Position numbers and translations under genes: made by a program | NCBI RefSeq assembly: GCF_002950945.1 | Contig: NZ_CP012673.1 | Coordinates: 13,073,501-13,137,500 of the forward strand | Source: Sorangium cellulosum | Lineage (GTDB): Bacteria; Myxococcota_A; Polyangia; Polyangiales; Polyangiaceae | Direction: 5' to 3' | DNA length: 64,000 nucleotides | Notes under the pieces: model-generated | The model's database searches: none | The model's input: the letters and a program-made list of their open reading frames with translations, nothing else | What the model was told of the DNA's origin: nothing | Shown: one piece after another, positions 36,827 through 43,901 of the stretch | Layout of the letters: the number at the start of each line of letters is the position of its first letter | Numbering within the stretch: the stretch's first letter is position 1

Positions 36827-36942
36827 GCTAGCATAACGCCGGCATTGAGACCCCGGATTGCCGTCCACGAATCGATGACTTCGATGAAGAGGCGCTCGCT
36901 TCCAGAACTCCCATCACCTCTCGACGATGCCACGCCTGGAAT

Positions 36943-37368
36943 TTATTGCGGAAAGATGACGGTTGGTATCTGCTCGACCTCCACCCTGCCGTACACGAAC
37001 TGACCGGCGCCGTTCTTGCGGTAAACGAGGAACGCTTGGACCGCTTCACCTGATGCAAGTTCCGCGACCACATGGATGGCGTCGACGTCCTCCGATGCGC
37101 CTCGCTCGCGGACACGTACATCTCGATAGAGTGCTGCCGCTCGGAGGCCTTCAGCCGCGACCCTCCGCCGGAGCGCGGTCGTGAGGAGCGTCCAGCCGTC
37201 AACACCGGCGAGCGCCGCGACGCCGAGGGCGTACTTCCCCGTGGCCTCCACCACGATGGAACCGGGAAGGAATGTTCCCTGTTCCTCGAGAGCACCCTTT
37301 GCGACGTCGAGTGCCAGCTCAACGAGCTGCGACAACTCGCAGGTAATTTCGCAACGATCGTCTTTCAT
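36943..37368 (-). CDS. uncharacterised small protein inside the toxin island
   Basis: A 141-aa cytosolic protein that begins MKDDRCEITCELSQLVELAL. Its middle (KGALEEQGTFLPGSIVVEAT) and end (DVDAIHVVAELASGEAVQAF followed by LVYRKNG) recall a loosely defined family of small alpha-beta proteins seen in many bacteria; I cannot name it. It lies between immunity gene A and the truncated toxin, in a conspicuously AT-richer stretch (about 36830-37450). No clear ribosome-binding site. It may be another immunity-like cargo gene. Confidence 0.55.
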   Translation of the reverse strand: MKDDRCEITCELSQLVELALDVAKGALEEQGTFLPGSIVVEATGKYALGVAALAGVDGWTLLTTALRRRVAAEGLRAAALYRDVRVRERGASEDVDAIHVVAELASGEAVQAFLVYRKNGAGQFVYGRVEVEQIPTVIFPQ

Positions 37369-37447
37369 GGCTACCGTGCTTTGATTTTGATGGTCACTTT
37401 CGGTCTCGACGCAGCAAGTCACGAAACGCAACAAATGAACGATTAGA

Positions 37448-38602
37448 TTATGATGGGATACCGAGCAAGAAGAGGGCATCCGCCCAGAGCGGCCAGAGCG
37501 TGCGATACGGGTGAGTCGCCAGCACGACACCGCCGCTCGCCAGACGCCGCACGTGATAAGGGGCGTGACGCTCGATGAACTGAACGTGCTTGCGCGAGGT
37601 CACGTCGACCTCGTACCTCGGCGCTCCTGCGTTCGTCGCTGCAATGGTCTCGAGCGCGGGGGATTCGACGGTGCGCCATTCGTCGTCCGGCACCGCAGAG
37701 GCTTCGAGCGCGTCGAGAAGCAGGCTCGGCGGCGTATCAATCGCCTTGAGGACGGTTTCGCGCATGAGCTCGGCGTCGCCCTCGACGACGGCGCGCGCTC
37801 CGCGACGAGCGCCGTCGGCGCGCGTGGGCCGCGTGTCCCTCGATGCCGCCGCCGCCCAGTCCATCCGCATATGCCGGCGCACGAGATCGACGTCGCCTGC
37901 GATGCCGACAGATGCTCCATGCGGAGCGGCGTCGATGAGCGCGCGCAACGAGTCCAGCGACATGCCTGCGGAGCGCGGTATCTTGCTCCCCTCGTGCAGA
38001 TGGATCCATGAGAGCGCGAGATCACGTGCAACGGACGTGGCGTCCACGTGGTAGGTCGCGCACGTCTCAACAGGAGCACCCCAGTCCCCGACATCTACGC
38101 ACACACCAGTCTTCACGCGCGAATGCGCGTCCGGCACGCAGACGCGAACCAAGAGGTCCTGGATATCCTCTTGGACCTGCATCGACAGGATCGCCGCCTC
38201 GACCTGCACGGAGGGCGCGCCGCTACCGAGGGCGATCTCGAGGCGCTCAGGGAGCACGTCCCTCCGATCGAACGGCGACCCGCGCAGCGGGCCGGAGGAG
38301 TGCAGGCGCTCGTACTCCTCGCCGAAGCAGTCGACGCCGAAGCATACCGTGCCTCCGGAGGCTAGTCTTACGGGGAAGTCCGTGAAGACGCGCGAGCTCG
38401 GCGTAAACGTGGCGCGCGCCAAGGCGACAGCCTCCGCCACAGGCACTCCGTTGCGCCAAGTCGTGCCGGGAGTGCCGAGCGACTGGATCGACACGTTACA
38501 CGACTCCCCGGGGACAATCAGGCTAGACAGGGCCTCCGCAAATGCGTCGCCCCTGTCCATCTCCTCGCACAACGCGTAGAACCAAGGACCTGAGTTACTC
38601 AC
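37448..38602 (-). CDS. candidate immunity protein A
   Basis: A 384-aa protein without signal peptide, translationally coupled to toxin A by an ATGA overlap (38599-38602). It carries all the family blocks: CEEMDRGDAFAEALSSL, CATYHVDATSVARDLALSW, ASAVPDDEWRTVESPALETI, and the C-terminus FIERHAPYHVRRLASGG then LWPLWADALFLLGI. A segment near residues 240-275 rich in Arg/Ala (TRPTRADGARRGARAVV) is shared with paralogue D but absent from B and C, so A and D form one subgroup. The role follows from its position after the toxin; binding to the toxin tip is inference. Confidence 0.77.
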   Translation of the reverse strand: MSNSGPWFYALCEEMDRGDAFAEALSSLIVPGESCNVSIQSLGTPGTTWRNGVPVAEAVALARATFTPSSRVFTDFPVRLASGGTVCFGVDCFGEEYERLHSSGPLRGSPFDRRDVLPERLEIALGSGAPSVQVEAAILSMQVQEDIQDLLVRVCVPDAHSRVKTGVCVDVGDWGAPVETCATYHVDATSVARDLALSWIHLHEGSKIPRSAGMSLDSLRALIDAAPHGASVGIAGDVDLVRRHMRMDWAAAASRDTRPTRADGARRGARAVVEGDAELMRETVLKAIDTPPSLLLDALEASAVPDDEWRTVESPALETIAATNAGAPRYEVDVTSRKHVQFIERHAPYHVRRLASGGVVLATHPYRTLWPLWADALFLLGIPS

Positions 38603-40797
38603 AGCTGAATGGTCATGATGAGACTATTATAGCCCTCTACTCGGACACGCTCACCAGTGCTCACGCGGACCAAGTAACCGCTCTTGACCACAACGTCAGC
38701 ATCATTGAGCGGCGCACCTCTCGGAATGAAGAGCTCGACTCTCTCGACGTCCCCGACGAGACCCTTGTCTTCAAGCTTTTTCAGCGCGTTCTTCAACTGC
38801 TGGGGTGCCTTTATCACATCGATCTTCCCAGTCGAGCTTTCGAGCCCTTTCGCCTCGCTCACCGCCAGCTTATTCCCCCGAGTCACCGTAACGAAGTCTG
38901 GCGCTTTCTCGGATTTTAGTATCCCGAGCACATCGCGTACGCCGTCGTCGCCGACCCCGATCAGCGCCCGCCCGTCGTCCAGCATGAACTTGGTCACCTT
39001 CTTCTCGAAGTCGTTCATCCGCTTCTTCGTGACCGCCCCGTGCAGCGTCTTGTACCACGTGCGCCGGTTCGAGCGCAGCGCGGCCAAGACAGGATCGTCG
39101 ATCTCCGCGATCTCCCCGGCCACCCGGATCGTCCCCGGCGTCATCCCACCGGCGCCCTTGACCACGCGCCACATCGGCCCGATCGCCCCGAGCCCGAACC
39201 CCACCCCCGAGAAGATCCTCTCCTCGTCGCTGAGCTCCTCCCCAGACGGCACGCACCACGCCTTGCCCGTCACCGCCTCGCACAGGTCCAGCGCCGGCCC
39301 CACCACCGGCACGAACCCCACCCCGAGCCGCGTCGTCGCGTGCACCAGCGTCTGCATCGTCCCGACGTAGACGTCGACCCCCTCGCCGACCGTCGACATC
39401 GCCCCCGCGAACGCGCTGATCGTCTGGTAGAGCTGCGTCTGCTCCAGGTCGAGCCCGTCCCCGGTCCACAGGTTCAGGCTGTCCTTCATCTGGTCCGCGA
39501 GCGCGTCGAACCTCGGCTTGAGCACCGCGTCCACCTGCGCCCGCAGGTCCGCCGGCACCGGCGTGTCCTCGAACCAGTCCGACGCATCCATGTACCGCCG
39601 CACGTACCCGGCGATCCGGTTCTGCGCGTTCAGGAACGCGTTCGTCTCCGCCTGCGACACCCCCGTCCGGTCGCGCATCGCGATCTCCAGCGCCGCGCTG
39701 TTCGTCCGCCACGCCCTCACGTTCGCCACGAAGTCCGCCCGCGCGACCACCACCCCGCCGCTCACGTCCTCCTCCAGCGCCCCGATCACCGCGTCCGCGT
39801 ACGCCGCATAGGGATCCCTTCCCTCGTCGAACGCCCCCTCCACCTCCGAGATATCCGGCACCTCGACCCACGGCACGTCGCCATCTCCGAGCGCGTACGC
39901 CGTCGGGTCGTCCGGGTCCCACCCTTCGGCGCGTGCGCCCTGCGTCACGAGGTCCGCGACCTCGTCCGCCTGCGCGCCGAACTCGTCCATCAGCCGCGCG
40001 AGCTCGTCCTCCAGGTCGCTCACGCTCTGCTTCAGGTCGTCGATGAGCTGCTCCAGCGCCGCGCGCGTCTCCGGCGCGACCACGTCCTTGTACCGGTCGA
40101 GGATCGCGTCGAGGTCGGTCCGCGAGATCTCGTCCAGCGGCCGGCTGACCAGGTCCTTCAGCTCGGTGTCGAGCTGCTGGAGCAGATCCATCGTCTCCGC
40201 CAGCCGCTCCACCCGCGGCGCGTTCGCGACGAGCGCCTTGCGCTCGTTGGCGATCTCGGCCAGCAGGATCTCGATGTCGCGCGCCAGCGCCGGGTTGATC
40301 TCCGCGAGGCTCAGGTCGACCTCGGTGCTGCCCTCGAAGCCGGTCCCATCGCGGCGGACATCGAAGAGCGGCTTGTTCAGCCCGAGCGGCTCCGAGACGA
40401 GATGCACGACCTCGTGCGCGTGGGTGCACCAGTCGCCGCCGTTCACGGTGTGAACCCTGAAGTGGAACTCGTTGTCGCCCATGAAGAGCAGCACCGAGTC
40501 GAACTCCGCCTCGAACGTGTTGCTCTGGGCGCCGTCGGCGTCGATCCGCAGCGCGTCCGGAACCGAGTACGTGGGCAGGGGCGTCTGGTTCACGTCGAAC
40601 ATGGCTTCGCCCTCATGCTCCAGCTCGGCAATTGCGCACGAGGTCACGTCCTGACGCTGGTCCCAGCTCAGGCTGTACGGCGTCCCAGCCCACGCGAACG
40701 ACGGCGCCAGCACCGCCAGCATCGTGACCAGCGCGACGACCTTCTGCAGCGCCGCGGCGCTCCGGCCGCGCAGCACCGCATCCTTCGAGCCTCTCAT
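38599..40797 (-). CDS. toxin A: secreted polymorphic toxin with C-terminal PD-(D/E)xK-like domain
   Basis: A 732-aa exported protein. Signal peptide 1-37 (LAVLAPSFAWA). Residues 40-165 are a beta-rich domain with GDWCTHAHEVVHLV. Residues 170-290 are helical, coiled-coil-like. A conserved block around 293-440 starts WDPDDPTAYALG. Residues 450-540 are hydrophobic and Gly-rich (GVGFVPVVGPALDLCEAVTG; ELSDEERIFSG), like pretoxin regions of polymorphic toxins. The tip (about 580-732) has D634, E648-A-K650 and Q666/Q667 in PD-(D/E)xK order, so a nuclease is predicted. It overlaps the upstream lipoprotein gene and downstream immunity gene by four bases each. Toxicity and target are inferred. Confidence 0.8.
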   Translation of the reverse strand: MRGSKDAVLRGRSAAALQKVVALVTMLAVLAPSFAWAGTPYSLSWDQRQDVTSCAIAELEHEGEAMFDVNQTPLPTYSVPDALRIDADGAQSNTFEAEFDSVLLFMGDNEFHFRVHTVNGGDWCTHAHEVVHLVSEPLGLNKPLFDVRRDGTGFEGSTEVDLSLAEINPALARDIEILLAEIANERKALVANAPRVERLAETMDLLQQLDTELKDLVSRPLDEISRTDLDAILDRYKDVVAPETRAALEQLIDDLKQSVSDLEDELARLMDEFGAQADEVADLVTQGARAEGWDPDDPTAYALGDGDVPWVEVPDISEVEGAFDEGRDPYAAYADAVIGALEEDVSGGVVVARADFVANVRAWRTNSAALEIAMRDRTGVSQAETNAFLNAQNRIAGYVRRYMDASDWFEDTPVPADLRAQVDAVLKPRFDALADQMKDSLNLWTGDGLDLEQTQLYQTISAFAGAMSTVGEGVDVYVGTMQTLVHATTRLGVGFVPVVGPALDLCEAVTGKAWCVPSGEELSDEERIFSGVGFGLGAIGPMWRVVKGAGGMTPGTIRVAGEIAEIDDPVLAALRSNRRTWYKTLHGAVTKKRMNDFEKKVTKFMLDDGRALIGVGDDGVRDVLGILKSEKAPDFVTVTRGNKLAVSEAKGLESSTGKIDVIKAPQQLKNALKKLEDKGLVGDVERVELFIPRGAPLNDADVVVKSGYLVRVSTGERVRVEGYNSLIMTIQL

Positions 40798-42254
40798 GTC
40801 CCCTCCGCGCCGCGCACCGCGGCGTCATACGCGATCGCGGCGCCCTTCACGTCGCCCGCCTCGAGCCGCGCCTGCGCCTTGTCGAGCGCCGCCGCGGCCA
40901 TCCCCTCCTCCCGCAGCTTCTCCAGCCCAGCCGCGATCTTCCGCGGCAGCCCCGTCCTGAGCTCGACCTCCGCGGCCTCGAACCGCTCCCGCAGCGCCGC
41001 GCACCCCGCCTCGCGCCACGACGCCCCCGCGGCCTCGCAGAGCGGCCGCATCTGCACGAGCGCCGTCAGCTCCCCGCACCGCTCGGCCAGCAGCGGCAAC
41101 CCGAGCCGCTCGCTCACCGGCGGTGCCGCCGACAGCGCCTCCGCCCGCGCCCGCGCCCCCTCGTGGAACACCTCCGACGCCTTGCGGATCCGCGACCGCG
41201 CGATCGCCTCGCGCGCCCCCTCGTCCATCTGCAACACGTGGAGCGCCTGCCGGCGCAGCGCGATCCCGCCGAGCAACGCCGTCGCCGTCGCGTCGCTCCG
41301 GGCCACCCGCCGCTGCGCATACCCCAGCATCGCGCTCAGCGACCGCAGCGCCCCCGAGGTCATGTCCGGCAGCGTAGCGCCGTGCGTCGCGAGAAACTCC
41401 CGGTGCGGCGCCATCGCCTCCTCGAACGAGCCCGCGAAGACCTGGAGCTCCGCCGACAGCGCCATCACCTCCGCCGCGAGCTCGTTCGGCGCGCGGCTCG
41501 CCTCGCGCGCCGCCGCGAGCACCGCCTGCTCCACCCCGTCGAGGCCCTCGCTATCCGACCGCGACGCCTGCTCCGAGAGCGCCGCGTACGCCGCCGTCTC
41601 CGCCGCCTCGGTCGCGCGGTACGCGGCGAACCGCGCCGCGGCGCCCGCATACCTGGCCTCTAGCGGCGCGACGTCGCTCCGGGCCTGATCGAAGATCCCC
41701 TGCACGACCGCCATCCCCTGCTTGTCCGCCGCGAGCGCGGCGACGAGCGGCTCCCTCTCGACGCTCGCCTTATCGATCATCGCTTTCTTGAAGTTGCCGG
41801 CCGCGTCGACCGGCGTCTGCGCGAGCAGCGCCCTCTGGCGGTCGGTCGCCTCGTCGAGCAGCGACTCGAGCTTGCCCGAGAGCGTCGCCCGCAGCGACTC
41901 GGCGTTCCTCGCGTCGTCCCTCACGTACGCGATCGCCTCGTCCAGATGGCCAAACCACTGGTCGAGCCGGTGCGTGCGCGCAACCACGTCGTCCAGCGTC
42001 TTGTCGCTCGGCCACGTGGCCCACATCTCGATCGGCAGCGCGCCATCCTTCTCGGCCTTGCTCCACGCGCTGCCCGGGCCCAGGTTCTCGCCGACGCAAT
42101 GCTCCTCGCCGCCCACGGCCGCGGCGCAGAAGCTCCCGAGCGTGTGATCCCCGCGCTTCCAGAGGCACCCTGAACCCAGCGCGCCGAGCGCCAGGGTTAC
42201 GGCGCCCGCCGCAAGGATCGCCGCCCGTAGTCTCGGTCCCGGTCTCCTTCTCAT
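40794..42254 (-). CDS. lipoprotein of the toxin cassette
   Basis: A 486-aa lipoprotein, first gene of the three-gene cassette. Signal peptide with lipobox LGSGC, then a mostly helical, Ala-rich body with long heptad-like stretches (RQRALLAQTPVDAAGNF; EAAETAAYAALSEQASRS) and Cys pairs near the C-terminus. ATG 42254 is chosen because GGAGG lies eight bases upstream; ATG 42260 and GTG 42269 are in frame. Its stop overlaps the toxin start (ATGA). It may assist delivery or anchoring of the toxin, like accessory lipoproteins in Myxococcus kin-discrimination cassettes; this is analogy, not homology. Confidence 0.7.
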   Translation of the reverse strand: MRRRPGPRLRAAILAAGAVTLALGALGSGCLWKRGDHTLGSFCAAAVGGEEHCVGENLGPGSAWSKAEKDGALPIEMWATWPSDKTLDDVVARTHRLDQWFGHLDEAIAYVRDDARNAESLRATLSGKLESLLDEATDRQRALLAQTPVDAAGNFKKAMIDKASVEREPLVAALAADKQGMAVVQGIFDQARSDVAPLEARYAGAAARFAAYRATEAAETAAYAALSEQASRSDSEGLDGVEQAVLAAAREASRAPNELAAEVMALSAELQVFAGSFEEAMAPHREFLATHGATLPDMTSGALRSLSAMLGYAQRRVARSDATATALLGGIALRRQALHVLQMDEGAREAIARSRIRKASEVFHEGARARAEALSAAPPVSERLGLPLLAERCGELTALVQMRPLCEAAGASWREAGCAALRERFEAAEVELRTGLPRKIAAGLEKLREEGMAAAALDKAQARLEAGDVKGAAIAYDAAVRGAEGT

Positions 42255-42578
42255 GTTCATTCCCTCCACCCCGCGAGTCTTCTCGCCCGCGCAAACTCGC
42301 CCGCTCCTTCTCCGGGCTCAAGCGCCCTCACGAGAGCGGTAGGACATTCCTCAGCCGAGGAGCCCCGAAACGCGCCCGAAAACCGCCCCGTCCGTCTTCA
42401 GCGCACAGACTTCAGCGCACAGGCCATCGCTCCTTGGCGCCTGCCGAGAGAGCAAAAACCCGACGGCCGGAGCACGGCGAGCGCTCACGATTCCTCTTCC
42501 AATCGCCGAAACTCCCATCGTAGCTTCCGCTCTCATTGCCGCCGTCCGGTTTTGCCGGCCGGCAGGGAGGAAATCAGC
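42255..42578. other. divergent intergenic region
   Basis: 324 bases between the toxin cassette (minus) and a plus-strand hypothetical gene. It should hold the cassette promoter. GGGAGG at 42565-42570 is the ribosome-binding site of the plus gene. No clear promoter or operator could be picked out. Confidence 0.4.
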
Positions 42579-43196
42579 ATGGACTATTCGGATGCAGTCC
42601 TCGAGGCCACGCCGGAGCGCGCCACCAAGCTCCTGATGGGGATCGGCGCCGTCGCCGCGGTGCGCACGTTGATGGCCGAGGCGGGGATGGATGACGACGA
42701 TATCCTGGAGGGCCGCGCGCTCCTCCTCGACGTCCTCGCCGCTCCCCGGAAGACCTCCGGCGGGTCGGCCGATACCGACGATGCCAGGGCGCAGCGCGCC
42801 GCGACGGCGGAGCTCGATCAATGGGACGAGCCCAACTTCGCCCGTTATGGCGCCGCGCTCCGCCGGCGTTTCCCCGACGTGCACGTTTATGTCTTCAAGG
42901 ACCTCGCGCCCTCCACCGGCACCGCCGCCGTGCAGGGAGTCGCCACCTTCCTCACGCGGCTCGACGCTCTCGAGAGTGGCACGGACCCGGACCGCGCCGG
43001 AGCGAAGCAGAGCGACAAGAAGGCAGTCGCTTTCCTCGGGACACGCGGCCTCGACAAGGCCGAGCGCAAGCGCCTCAAGGGCCTTGTCGACGTGGCGCTC
43101 GGCCCGACATCGCCTCTGCCCGCGCAAGCCGAGCTCCCGGAGGCCGCGCGCCGGCGCGAGGCGCTCGTCAAGCTGCGCGGCTGGTTCGACGAGTGA
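42579..43196 (+). CDS. hypothetical protein, probably truncated by an in-frame TGA
   Basis: A 205-aa cytosolic protein. It contains HVYVFKDLAPSTGTAAVQGV and KKAVAFLGTRGLDKAERKRL, which suggest a conserved myxobacterial family of unknown function. The start ATG 42579 has GGGAGG eight bases upstream. The reading frame continues past its TGA (43194-43196) for another 59 sense codons to TAA 43374, and those codons look coding (KKRSYLIRLGLASRKAPRRE). So this is likely a nonsense-mutated longer gene, TGG to TGA being the simplest change. Function unknown. Confidence 0.6.
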   Translation: MDYSDAVLEATPERATKLLMGIGAVAAVRTLMAEAGMDDDDILEGRALLLDVLAAPRKTSGGSADTDDARAQRAATAELDQWDEPNFARYGAALRRRFPDVHVYVFKDLAPSTGTAAVQGVATFLTRLDALESGTDPDRAGAKQSDKKAVAFLGTRGLDKAERKRLKGLVDVALGPTSPLPAQAELPEAARRREALVKLRGWFDE

Positions 43197-43376
43197 TCGA
43201 CCACGGCCCGCGCCGTCGTCAAGAAGCGCAGCTACCTCATCCGCCTCGGCCTCGCGAGCCGCAAGGCGCCCCGGCGCGAGCCCGCAACCACGCCGCCCAA
43301 GCCGGGCAAGCCCACCGCCACGCCGTTTGAGCCGGCAGCGCCGGTCGAAGACACCGGCAGCGCCGACTTCGAGTAA
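43197..43376 (+). pseudogene. in-frame continuation after the TGA of the preceding gene
   Basis: 59 codons in the same frame as 42579-43196, with no start codon of their own. The encoded segment is basic then Pro-rich (TARAVVKKRSYLIRLGLASR; a short TPPKPGKP linker) and ends in an acidic tail DTGSADFE. This composition resembles a natural C-terminus rather than random read-through. Confidence 0.55.
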
Positions 43377-43774
43377 TTCACCCCACAGAAATTGCGCTTC
43401 CGGAGCGCGCCGGAGGCTTCCCGCGCGGGTCCGAGACCTTCGCGCGCGCTCCGGAAGCTTCCCGCGCGCTCCGGAAGCTTCCCGCGCGCTCCGGAGCACG
43501 AGGTTTCGCGTACTTAGCGGCGTCCGCCGCGCCCCTTTCGCCGTCCGGCTCGCGCCGGGGGACGAAATTCCCGGGAAATTCGCCCCTCCGCTCCGCGCGC
43601 GAAGCTTCCGGACCGCGCGCGAAGCCTTCCCGCCGGCGCGCGAAGCTTCCGGACCGCGGCGCGACCCCTTCCCGCCGGCGCCGGAGGCGTCCGTGCCGGC
43701 GACGAGCACCTCCGCGAGCGTGGCGTGATCCCTCCGGCCGCGTTCACCCGCACAGGAGGCGGCACGAGCGTCGC
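43377..43774. repeat. non-coding region with 20-bp tandem and inverted repeats
   Basis: About 400 bases without a supportable gene. CGCGCGCTCCGGAAGCTTCC-type units repeat with a 20-bp period at 43443-43496. The complementary GCGCGAAGCTTCCGG recurs in the opposite orientation at about 43600-43655. CACCCGCACAGGAG at 43745-43758 recurs at 43787-43800, leading into the palindrome that follows. Confidence 0.7.
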
Positions 43775-43901
43775 AGAGCGGCGGTCACCCGCACAGGAGA
43801 CGGGCCCAGATCGGCGTTTTCGGCGCGCAAGCGCACTCCTGTGCGCTGAGCACCGAAAACGTCGAGATGGGCCCGTATCCGAAGCGGGTGACCGCCGCTC
43901 T
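43775..43901. repeat. 127-nt nested palindrome
   Basis: Four stacked stems share one axis: 17 bp (43775-43791 with 43885-43901), 9 bp ACGGGCCCA (43800-43808 with 43868-43876), 9 bp CGTTTTCGG (43815-43823 with 43853-43861), and 6 bp GCGCAC/GTGCGC (43831-43836 with 43841-43846, loop TCCT). The outer arm covers the stop of the NAPRT-like gene. It could be a terminator, a structured RNA or a decayed transposon end. Confidence 0.8.

Noticed and set aside
43194..43196. TGA as a selenocysteine codon.
   Set aside because: No SECIS-like hairpin directly after it that I can support, no selenoprotein genes in the window, and the protein is not a redox family. A nonsense change is simpler.
43443..43496. 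20-bp repeats as a CRISPR array.
   Set aside because: Units abut without spacers and no cas genes are near. It is a simple tandem repeat.
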